39,939 nt of DNA from Mycobacterium persicum (GTDB lineage: Bacteria; Actinomycetota; Actinomycetes; Mycobacteriales; Mycobacteriaceae): NCBI RefSeq assembly GCF_002086675.1, contig NZ_MVIF01000049.1, positions 1 to 39,939 of the forward strand, in the 5' to 3' direction. A program made the translations under genes and the position numbers. Of this stretch, positions 1-12,007 are shown one piece after another. The notes beneath the pieces are model-generated. The model was not told the origin of the DNA. It did no database searches and saw only the letters and a list, made by a program, of their open reading frames with translations. Each line of letters begins with the position of its first letter. Position 1 is the stretch's first letter.

Positions 1-520
1 GGCCAGCCTTTTGCCGAGTTCTTATGCCGGACGTTTCGGGGGGGATAGGAGACCGGCTAAAGCTCGTCATGCCGCCGTTGCCGTAAAGCAGGCCACCCGG
101 CCCGCCGTCCTGCCCGGTGTTGGGTAGACCGTTGGTGCCATTGCCGATCAGCGGGCGGCCCAGCATGGCCTGAGCGGGCGCATTGACCGCGTTGAGCACG
201 TTCTGCTCCAGGGTCTGCAAAGCCTGGAGCGGCGACGCGTTGGCTGCTTCGGCGCCCGCGTAGGACGTCGCACCCGCGCCGAGCGCCCGCACGAATTGGT
301 CGTGGAAATCGACCGCCTGGGCACTCACCGCCTGATACGCCTGCGCGTGCGAATCGAACAGCGCGGCGATGACTGCCGACACCTCGTCGGCCCCGGCGGC
401 CAACACACCCGTGGTCGGGATGGCGGCGGCGGCGTTGGCCGAGCTGATCGCCGCGCGGATGCCCGCGAGATCCGTCGCGGCCGCCGCAACCATTTCCGGT
501 GACGCGATCACAAATGCCAT
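1..520 (-). CDS. PE family protein, N-terminal part (PE_PGRS1-like), cut by window edge
   Basis: The leftward frame starts MAFVIASPEMVAAAATDLAG and runs 173 codons to the window edge without a stop. It is a canonical PE domain: the Pro-Glu pair is at residues 8-9, and the motifs PTTGVLAADEVSA and YQAVSAQAVDFHDQFV follow. After residue ~113 comes the usual PE_PGRS linker (GRPLIGNGTNGLPNTGQDGG, then GGLLYGNGG). The PGRS repeat expected next is replaced by a non-glycine tail (TSFSRSPIPPE...). PE proteins are ESX-secreted or cell-surface proteins. Gene order next to an Rv0108c-like ORF and ctpI matches PE_PGRS1 (Rv0109) of M. tuberculosis, but that assignment is an inference. The odd tail may be real divergence or an assembly artefact at a GC-rich repeat. 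Confidence 0.85.
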   Translation of the reverse strand, partial: MAFVIASPEMVAAAATDLAGIRAAISSANAAAAIPTTGVLAAGADEVSAVIAALFDSHAQAYQAVSAQAVDFHDQFVRALGAGATSYAGAEAANASPLQALQTLEQNVLNAVNAPAQAMLGRPLIGNGTNGLPNTGQDGGPGGLLYGNGGMTSFSRSPIPPETSGIRTRQKAG

Positions 521-769
521 CGCTACCTCTCCCGTCGGAGCGCCACCGAGAAAGTCGGCGAGAATTCAGCGTAACGGGGACTCGACAGCCCCCGGGTAGG
601 AATGTTCCGGTCCCATCGTTATGAATCTGCACCGGACTACCAAACTGGACGCCTTGTCCCGCCATGAGCTGGAACGCAACAGCTCAAGCTCGACTGCCCA
701 CCGGCACCCGAAGTCGCGCCAACACTGCGGGTGTTCCCTGGTGCACTGAATTGGCTTACTGTGTGTTGC

Positions 770-1003
770 GTGGAGTCACACGGAACCCCTGAATTGGTGG
801 CCGTCGAAAATTTGCACTCTGGTGACCCGATCACCGATATCAACGGTGGGGGTCAAAGGTACATAGTTCTCGAATCCAAGGCCGTCGGTGATGGCTGCGT
901 GGTTCTTGAACTCGAGTCCAGGGTCGACCATCGACTGCAGGTCATCGAAAAGTCATTCCCCACCGGCTATCACGTTGGCCGGGCGAACCACCGCATTCTG
1001 TAG
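770..1003 (+). CDS. Small hypothetical protein, Rv0108c-like by position
   Basis: A 77-codon frame with GTG start, VESHGTPELVAVENLHSGDP onward, ending ...GYHVGRANHRIL. It has the look of a real small cytoplasmic protein: mixed polar composition, with a GGGQRY turn and alternating hydrophobic stretches (YIVLE, CVVLELES). It lies between the divergent PE gene and ctpI, the place where H37Rv has the short ORF Rv0108c on the ctpI strand. No convincing Shine-Dalgarno is seen before the GTG, and no ATG is available. An in-frame start at 731 would add 13 residues. Function unknown. Confidence 0.5.
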   Translation: MESHGTPELVAVENLHSGDPITDINGGGQRYIVLESKAVGDGCVVLELESRVDHRLQVIEKSFPTGYHVGRANHRIL

Positions 1004-1036
1004 CGGCGAATTTCGTCGCTCGAATATCCGACCCGC

Positions 1037-1273
1037 GTGGTCCTTTCGGCGGCGACCGGTCGACTCAGCTATTCCGCGACCGGCGACCTCGCCATGGTCC
1101 CGACGGCCGCCAACGGACAACCCGCGGCTGCTGAGTACCACCGCGCTGACGATAACCTGATGCGGGCTCATTCCGTGCATATCCTGACCCTGGGTGCCAC
1201 CGGGATCGCCGCGATGACCGTGTTTCTCGATCCGAGCCTGTTTAGCTCGTTCGGTTTGCCGTCAACTCGGTAG
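1037..1273 (+). pseudogene. Fragment of an ECF sigma factor, C-terminal SnoaL-like domain
   Basis: This frame carries GDLAMVPTAANGQPAA, HSVHILTLGATGI, AMTVFLDPSLFSSFGLPS and then a stop. These blocks are the hallmark of the C-terminal SnoaL-like domain of long ECF sigma factors (SigG/SigJ-type, with the typical VPT.ANGQPA and FLD.SLF..FGLP signatures). No sigma region 2 or region 4 is found upstream: the frame opens after the stop of the preceding small ORF. The piece of about 78 codons is therefore a remnant. It lies 113 bp before ctpI and does not extend into it. Confidence 0.6.
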
Positions 1274-1331
1274 CCGGGTCCACCCGCACGCCGTGTGGAC
1301 AGGTCGTTGACACGCCGCGAGTATTAGGGCG

Positions 1332-1370
1332 CGGTAGGCCCGGGCAAGGCACGGTAGGCCGCGGTAAGCA
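1332..1370 (+). repeat. Short direct repeats just upstream of ctpI
   Basis: CGGTAGGCC occurs at about 1332 and again at about 1352, followed by a degenerate CGGTAAGCA at about 1362. The last copy ends about 15 bp before the ctpI start. It may be a promoter-proximal binding array or chance in GC-rich DNA. Confidence 0.3.
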
Positions 1371-1385
1371 CTGAGAGGTGGCGGA

Positions 1386-6211
<4,826 letters not shown>

Positions 6212-6221
<10 letters not shown>

Positions 6222-7798
6222 GATTCGGGGCCGGCGATGCTCATCAGCTCCTTGCGCAGCACCTTGCCGGTCGTATTGCGCGGGATGCGGCTGACGACGT
6301 GAATGTCTCTGGGCTGCTCGAATCGAGAAACCCTGCCCTTCACGTACTCCCGGATCTCTTCCGGGTCGATGTCGCGGTCCGCCCGGGGGACGATGAACGC
6401 GGCCAACCGATGACCGAACCGTTCGTCGGGAACACCGATGACCGCGTTCTCGGCGATGTCGGGATGTTGGGCGAGAGCGTTTTCCAGGGCACGCGGATAG
6501 ACATTCTCGCCACCCGAGAGGATCATGTCGTCTTCTCGCCCAACGATGTACAGCCGGCCGGACTCGTCGAGGTAGCCCATGTCGCCGGTACTGGCCATGC
6601 CGTCGATGACGACTTTGCCGCCACCGCCGGTATAGCCGTCGGATTTCAGTTCACCGCCGACGAAGATGCGTCCGGTGACCCGGGGCCCGACCGGGCGACC
6701 GCTTCGATCGAAGATGCGGACCGGGCAACCCGCCACGGGCCTGCCCACCGTTTCCGGAGCGGCCCGCAACTCGGCTGGTGTGGCCAAGGATCCGATGCCG
6801 ACCTCGGTGGAGCCGTACAGGTTGTAGAGGATGTCACCGTAGGTCTCCATGAACCGTTGCGCCAGCCCCGGATCGAGCCGGTCCCCGCTGGAGATCACCA
6901 CCCGCAGGCACGGAACCGGGTTTCGCGCCCGTACCCGCTGGGGCAGATCCAGAATGCGGGAAAGCATGACCGGGACCGCGCTCAGCGCGTCGGCCCGATG
7001 TAGCGATGCCTGGGCAAGAGCGGCTTCGGCATCGAAGCGTCGCCGGGTCAGCACCGTGCCGCCGAGGCCGATGGTCAGTGCGAGCATGCCGAAGCCCAAC
7101 CCGTGAAACATCGGCGTGGCCAAGGCCATCCGCGAGCCGACCCGCAGCCGGGTGCGCTCCAGAACTGTCACGCCGACGCCCACGCCCGAACTCACCTTGG
7201 GGGTGCGTGGCACCCCCTTGGGCACGCCCGTCGTACCCGAAGTCAACAGGATGATCCGACCCGACGCGACAACCTCGGGCCGCGCACCACCGCGCATGGT
7301 GGTGACCGTCTGCGGATCGATTACCGTTGCCGGCTTGCCGGTTTCGGCGACTTGGTCGATGAATTCCTTGTCGCACAGCATTATTCGGATTTGGTGGGAA
7401 TTCAGCGCGGCCGCCAACGCAGTGCTGCGGAATTCGGTGTTCACCAACACCACGTCGGCGCCCACCAGGCTCGCCGCGAACACCGACGTGACGAAATTGC
7501 GGCCGTTGCGGCACATCACGCCCATCGCCTGCCCGGCCCCGGCGCCGGTATCCGAGAGCTCGTGGGCAATCGATTCGGTCATCGACTGCAGCTCGCGGTA
7601 ACTCAGCGCGCCGTCGTCGTCGATGATCGCGGTCCGGTCCGGCCATCGCGCCGCGGCAACCGCAAGCAGGGTGTACAGATTCATGCCGCCGCGATACAGC
7701 TCGCGGGCCAGGCGCAACAGCGCGACCGGGGCAGGCGGACTGAGCAGTCCGGAGAACAGCACCGCCCGAGCCGCCGTGCCGACCACGCTGCTGACCAT
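6212..7798 (-). CDS. Fatty-acyl-CoA synthetase (FadD family)
   Basis: An adenylate-forming acyl-CoA ligase of 528 residues. The sequence shows the P-loop LTSGTTGVPKG (~185-195), the acyl-adenylate motif YGSTEVG, the hinge STGDMGYLDESG, GREDDMI, and the catalytic lysine near the C-terminus in NTTGKVLRKEL. It activates a fatty or other carboxylic acid with ATP and CoA. The start is at MVSSVVGTAARAV: AAAGGTGACG precedes it, and the TGA of the upstream SDR lies 2 bp away, so the two genes are coupled. A 16-residue N-terminal extension is possible but lacks a ribosome site. Third gene of the leftward mpaB-SDR-fadD operon. The specific fadD number cannot be assigned. Confidence 0.88.
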
Positions 7799-7800
7799 CG

Positions 7801-8709
7801 TCACCTTTCCGTCCGGGCCGAGCCGGCGAAGAACCGACGATGCCACAATCCTGCGGCGCGTTCGGCCGGTCCGGCCAGCAACACCGAGGCAAGTTCGGCG
7901 GGCCAGAGCCAGGGTGGCTCGTTGGTTCGGGGCCGCTCGATGATCGCCTTGGCGATGGCGTCGGCGGCCTCATCGGGATACAGGCCGGGAAGTCGCCCGA
8001 GGATGGGTGTGGGCTCGATCATCCGGGTGCGCACCAGCGCAAAGTAGACCGTAGTCACATCCACACCGTCGACATGCAACTCCGGTGAAACGCTGCGCAG
8101 CCAGCGATCGAAGGCTCCCTTGGAGGCCTGGTAGGCCCCCCATTGCGGGCCGGGCACCACGCGTACTCCGACGCTGGAGACGTTGACGATGTGCCCGCGG
8201 CCCGCCTCACGCATCGCCGGCAGCAGTCCCAGCAACAGCCAGATCGGCCCCAGGTAATTGATGTCGATGGTGCGCTGGAAGTCGTGCGGCCGGTCGTACT
8301 GGTCGTGCAGCGACCGACGCAGCGACTTGCCCGCGTTGCTCACCACGATGTCCAGCGGACCGTGGTTCTCGTTGATGTGCTTGGTCAGTACGCTGACGGC
8401 GGCCTCGTCGGTGAGATCGGCCGGATAGGCGATCGCCGCGCCGCCGCCGGCGTTGATGGCCGCGGCGACGTCGTCGAGCCGGTCGGCCGATCGGGCCACG
8501 ATCAGCACGGTCGCTCCCGCCGCGGCCAGTTTGCGGGCGGTCGCTTCGCCGATACCGTAGGACGCGCCGGTCACCAACACCGTCTTGCCGGAGACGGCGC
8601 CGCGCAGTTTGTCGGGATCCGATAGGCGCGCCGGGTTGGCCAGTCTGGTGCCGGCCTGTTCGAAGGCCTGTTCAAAGACCTTCGTAACCGCCTGCGTTGC
8701 CCGACTCAT
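7801..8709 (-). CDS. Short-chain dehydrogenase/reductase
   Basis: A 302-residue classical SDR with NAD(P) motif TGASYGIG (47-54), SNAG (124-127), catalytic Ser179 in VNVSSVG, and Tyr193/Lys197 in AYQASK. The ~40-residue N-terminal extension before the Rossmann fold and the hydrophobic C-terminus (VLLAGPAERAAGLWHRRFFAG) suggest membrane association, as in mycobacterial SDRs that act on lipids. The start MSRATQAV has GGGAG at proper distance; upstream codons have no support. It lies between an MpaB-type oxygenase and an acyl-CoA ligase, which points to oxidation or reduction of a hydrophobic substrate. Substrate unknown. Confidence 0.88.
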   Translation of the reverse strand: MSRATQAVTKVFEQAFEQAGTRLANPARLSDPDKLRGAVSGKTVLVTGASYGIGEATARKLAAAGATVLIVARSADRLDDVAAAINAGGGAAIAYPADLTDEAAVSVLTKHINENHGPLDIVVSNAGKSLRRSLHDQYDRPHDFQRTIDINYLGPIWLLLGLLPAMREAGRGHIVNVSSVGVRVVPGPQWGAYQASKGAFDRWLRSVSPELHVDGVDVTTVYFALVRTRMIEPTPILGRLPGLYPDEAADAIAKAIIERPRTNEPPWLWPAELASVLLAGPAERAAGLWHRRFFAGSARTER

Positions 8710-8809
8710 CCGACCAGATCTCCCAGTTGCGTTTTCACTATCTTGCCTATCTTGGCAATCTTGGCTCACGACCGCCATCGCGGTGCAACGGGCTCCCGTC
8801 TGCGGGGTT

Positions 8810-9757
8810 CTACCCTGTCGCGCGGCGGTTGTGCAGCGTGCGCGGGTCGACGCCGCAACGGGCCCACGCATCGGCTGCCCAAGGCGCGTAGACCCACCTC
8901 AGCGGTAGCCGGTTGATCAGCGGATTCACCGCCCGGACCAGCGCCGCGAACCGCTGGTATCGCTTCTCCTTCCTGGCATCCCAGTCCAGGTCGCAGACGT
9001 CGCGCATTTGCGGCGGCAACGTTCCCACGATGACCACCCGGGTGTAGGCGTTCAGTGGCGCAGACAAGACCTTCCAGATCGGGCCGGGAACCTTGCGTGG
9101 ACCGGGTATCCCTTTGCGCAGGTAACCGGTGCCGTACCGGACCGTCTGGTGCGGGACGAACCGCTCGAGCATGCCCTCCCAGTAGGCGCAGAACTCGTCG
9201 TAGGTCTGGGGCTGGCCGCGATCGCTGACGCCGTAAAGGCGATACCAGGTCTTGCTTTCCTCGAAGATCTGCTCCTTCTCGGCGCGGGTCAGCCGCCGGA
9301 TGAACATGTCCGCCGTGTACAGGATCTGGTCGACGAAGGTGGCATGGGCCCAGTAGAACAACTCCGGGTTAAGCGCGTGATACCTCGAGCCGTCGCTGAT
9401 GGTGCCTTTGATCGACTTGTGGAAGTCACGCACCGTGCCGCCCCAGGCGGCGGGATCCTCGGAGTACACCGTTTTCATCAGTGGCGGCGCCGTCCGCCGG
9501 GCCCTGCCCACGGTGTCGCTGAAGATCACCGAATGATCGAAGACCCCCTGAGCGAGCTGCTCGATGCAGTTTTCGGTGCCCGCGACGCGCTGGAAGCCGA
9601 AGATTTGGGTGCGGTAGTCGCCGTAGAACTTCCAGATCAGCGAATCCGGGCCCAGCCGCGGCGACGCGGTGTGGTCAGCGGGTTGCTCGACGAGCACCGG
9701 CACCGCTTCCCGCACACCGGTGTCGAATCTCGCGCCGGCGGTCAATTCAGCCGTCAT
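8810..9757 (-). CDS. MpaB/DUF2236-family haem oxygenase-like protein
   Basis: A 315-residue protein of the DUF2236 (MpaB / rubber oxygenase Lcp-like) family. The diagnostic block HALNPELFYWAHATFVDQ (128-145) contains the conserved His138. GDYR near 47, FSDTVGRARRT near 80, and a C-terminal RWVYAPWAADAW segment also fit. Family members are b-type haem proteins that oxidise hydrophobic or polyisoprenoid substrates; the substrate here is unknown. ATG 9757 has GGAGG five bases upstream. First gene of the leftward operon, followed by the SDR and fadD, and divergent from a TetR regulator that probably controls it. The intergenic region holds candidate operators. Confidence 0.85.
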   Translation of the reverse strand: MTAELTAGARFDTGVREAVPVLVEQPADHTASPRLGPDSLIWKFYGDYRTQIFGFQRVAGTENCIEQLAQGVFDHSVIFSDTVGRARRTAPPLMKTVYSEDPAAWGGTVRDFHKSIKGTISDGSRYHALNPELFYWAHATFVDQILYTADMFIRRLTRAEKEQIFEESKTWYRLYGVSDRGQPQTYDEFCAYWEGMLERFVPHQTVRYGTGYLRKGIPGPRKVPGPIWKVLSAPLNAYTRVVIVGTLPPQMRDVCDLDWDARKEKRYQRFAALVRAVNPLINRLPLRWVYAPWAADAWARCGVDPRTLHNRRATG

Positions 9758-9790
9758 CGGTCCTCCGCGCCGCAACCTGACGAAGCAGTG

Positions 9791-9817
9791 ACACAATTCT
9801 GTTTCTTTGTATCAAAG
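9791..9817. promoter_or_regulatory. Candidate TetR operator(s) between mpaB and tetR
   Basis: Two adjacent palindromes lie in the 169-bp divergent region. ACACAATTCTGT (9791-9802) is palindromic except for one central pair. CTTTG-TAT-CAAAG (9805-9817) has perfect 5-bp arms. A TetR regulator encoded divergently from its target operon usually binds such a site to repress both directions. The assignment is an inference. Confidence 0.4.
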
Positions 9818-9926
9818 TAGCGGGCTAGATGGACGTCGGCAACGCGGTATCGAAATTGCCGCGACGGTCGTTGATCTGGGCGTGCCACAGCCGCCACGGC
9901 AATCTCGAAGGCAGGGCCGAACTATC

Positions 9927-10532
9927 ATGCAGTCCAGGATGGGCGCCGAAACGAGCACCGACACGGCCGAGTCGATCACCGACCTGGACCGAACCATCCT
10001 GGACACCGCCCGCACGGTGTTCGAAACCTACGGCCTGCGCCGGGCCAACATCGAAGACGTCGCGGCGCGCGCCGGAGTGAGCCGCAGCACCATCTATCGA
10101 CGCTTCCCCACCAAGGACGAACTCTTCGAACGCGTCGTGCGCCGCGAAGCCGAACGGTTCTTCACCACGCTCGACAACGCCACCGACGGCCTCGATCCAC
10201 AGCAGGCGGTGATCGAGGCGTTCACCCTCGGGGTGCGACTGATCAAAGACTCGCCGCTGTATGCGCGCATCGCCGAGAGCGAACCCGAGCTGTTCGGCAG
10301 GTTCTCCCGATCGCATGTGTTCCCGATCGGCCAATTCGCCGACGGGATCGCCCGCACGCTGCGGCGCTGCGGTGCCGGCATGCCCGACTCCGACCTCGCT
10401 AACATCGCCGACATCCTGCTGCGGGTCGCGGTCGGCATCATCATGTTCCCCACCGACCGCCTCGACACCTCCGACGACGCGGCCGTCCGCGACTACGCCG
10501 CCCGCTATCTCGTCCCGATCGTCAGCGGGTAG
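9927..10532 (+). CDS. TetR-family transcriptional regulator
   Basis: A 201-residue TetR protein. The N-terminal helix-turn-helix spans about residues 23-66 (ILDTARTVFETYGLRRANIE, then AARAGVSRSTIYRRFPTKDE). An all-helical ligand-binding domain follows. ATG 9927 is chosen over ATG 9939; both are possible and neither has a strong ribosome site. It is divergent from the mpaB-SDR-fadD operon, a likely target. It is followed after 2 bp by the hydrolase-cyclase gene, with which it is probably co-transcribed. Confidence 0.85.
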   Translation: MQSRMGAETSTDTAESITDLDRTILDTARTVFETYGLRRANIEDVAARAGVSRSTIYRRFPTKDELFERVVRREAERFFTTLDNATDGLDPQQAVIEAFTLGVRLIKDSPLYARIAESEPELFGRFSRSHVFPIGQFADGIARTLRRCGAGMPDSDLANIADILLRVAVGIIMFPTDRLDTSDDAAVRDYAARYLVPIVSG

Positions 10533-10534
10533 CC

Positions 10535-11917
10535 GTGTCCGAGGTGTCCCCCACTCCCAGGACCCGCTACGCCAAGTGCGGCGAACTGGACATCGCCTAC
10601 CAGGTGCTCGGCGATGGTCCGATCGACCTGCTCGTCGTGCCGGGGCCGACCATTCCGGTCGACACGATCGACGCCGAGCCGTCGATGTACCGCTTTCACC
10701 GGCGGCTGGCCTCGTTCAGCCGGCTGATCCGATTCGACCATCGAGGGGTCGGCCTGTCGTCTCGCGTTCCGTCGGCGGAGCTGCTCGGCCCCAAGTTCTG
10801 GGCCGAGGACGCGGTCGCGGTCATGGATGCCGTGGGATGCGAGCGAGCCACGGTCTTCGGGTCCGGCTTCACCGCGACGACGGCGCTGCTTTTCGCCGCC
10901 CGCTATCCCGAACGGGTGCAGAGCCTGGTGATCGTCGACGGCTCAGCACGCACGATGCGGGCGCCCGACTATGAGATCGGAATCGACTCGAAGACAGCCG
11001 ACCCATTCCTCACCGTCGCGGTGGAGCCGGATGCCGTCGAGCAGGGCTTTGACGTGCTGCGCATCCTGGCTCCCAGCGTGGCCCGGGACATCGCTTTCCG
11101 CTCATGGTGGGATCTGGCGGGCAACCGGGCGGCATCGCCGAGCGCGGCTCGGGCCTTCAACAACGCCGTGCGCGACTCCGACGCGCGCGACTGCCTGCCA
11201 CACATCACCGCGCCCACGCTGATCCTGCATCGTGCGCGTTCGAGATACGTGCCGGTCGAACACGGCCGTTACCTTGCTGCGCACATCGCCGGATCACGCT
11301 TCGTCGAGCTACCCGGCTCCGATTCGCTGTACTGGGTCGGCGACACCGCGGCGCTGCTCGACGAGGTCGAGGAGTTCATCACCGGGGTGCGCGGCTCGCT
11401 CACCGAGCGGGTGCTCACCACGATCATGTTCACCGACATCGTCGGCTCGACCCAACGTGCGGCCACCCTCGGTGACGATCGATGGCGCGACCTGCTCGAC
11501 AACCACGACACTCTGGTCCGTCACGAAATCCAGCGCTTCGGCGGGCAAGAGGTGAACACCGCGGGCGACGGTTTCGTCGCGACGTTCAACAGCCCCAGCG
11601 CGGCGATCGCCTGCGCCGCCGACGTCGTTGGCGCGGTCCGGGTACTCGGCATCGAGGTCAGAGTCGGCATCCACGCCGGTGAAGTCGAGGTACGCGGCGC
11701 CCGGAAAGGCCACCACGGCGACGTCGCCGGCATGGCCGTGCACATCGGCGCGCGGGTCATGGCGCTCGCCGAACCCGGTGAAGTGCTGGTGTCCTCGACG
11801 GTGCGCGACATCGTCACCGGCTCCAAGCACAGCTTCGCCGAGCGCGGTGACCACGATCTCAAAGGTGTGCCGGGCCGGTGGCGGCTGTACGCACTGGTCA
11901 ACGAGCCTTCCCGATAG
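10535..11917 (+). CDS. Alpha/beta-hydrolase fold / class III adenylate cyclase fusion (Rv1900c LipJ-like)
   Basis: A 460-residue two-domain protein with the architecture and length of M. tuberculosis Rv1900c (LipJ). Residues ~20-285 form an alpha/beta-hydrolase fold. Residues ~295-455 form a class III nucleotide cyclase, with metal-binding Asp301 in FTDIVGST and Asp345 in NTAGDGF. The hydrolase catalytic sites look lost: the nucleophile elbow reads FGSGFTA, with Gly111 where GxSxG has Ser. The usual PGxDHxxWxGD block reads PGSDSLYWVGD, with Ser264 in place of the catalytic His. The cyclase domain looks intact, so the N-terminal half may act as a ligand sensor. GTG start, 2 bp after the TetR stop. 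Confidence 0.87.
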   Translation: MSEVSPTPRTRYAKCGELDIAYQVLGDGPIDLLVVPGPTIPVDTIDAEPSMYRFHRRLASFSRLIRFDHRGVGLSSRVPSAELLGPKFWAEDAVAVMDAVGCERATVFGSGFTATTALLFAARYPERVQSLVIVDGSARTMRAPDYEIGIDSKTADPFLTVAVEPDAVEQGFDVLRILAPSVARDIAFRSWWDLAGNRAASPSAARAFNNAVRDSDARDCLPHITAPTLILHRARSRYVPVEHGRYLAAHIAGSRFVELPGSDSLYWVGDTAALLDEVEEFITGVRGSLTERVLTTIMFTDIVGSTQRAATLGDDRWRDLLDNHDTLVRHEIQRFGGQEVNTAGDGFVATFNSPSAAIACAADVVGAVRVLGIEVRVGIHAGEVEVRGARKGHHGDVAGMAVHIGARVMALAEPGEVLVSSTVRDIVTGSKHSFAERGDHDLKGVPGRWRLYALVNEPSR

Positions 11918-11944
11918 CGGGAACCGATTGCCGCCGGTGTCCGA

Positions 11945-12000
11945 CTTGTAGGCTGACAAGGGCACAAACACCAACCCAAGCCAATCCAAGCCAATCCGAG
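11945..12000 (+). promoter_or_regulatory. Inverted repeat and 10-bp direct repeats upstream of ctpB
   Basis: CTTGT-AGGCTG-ACAAG (11945-11960) is an inverted repeat with perfect 5-bp arms. It is followed by three imperfect 10-bp units (CCAACCCAAG, CCAATCCAAG, CCAATCCGAG; 11971-12000) that run into the ribosome site GAGGAGGG of ctpB. A metal-responsive operator is plausible, but the sequence does not match a CsoR box known to me. Confidence 0.35.
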
Positions 12001-12007
12001 GAGGGCC

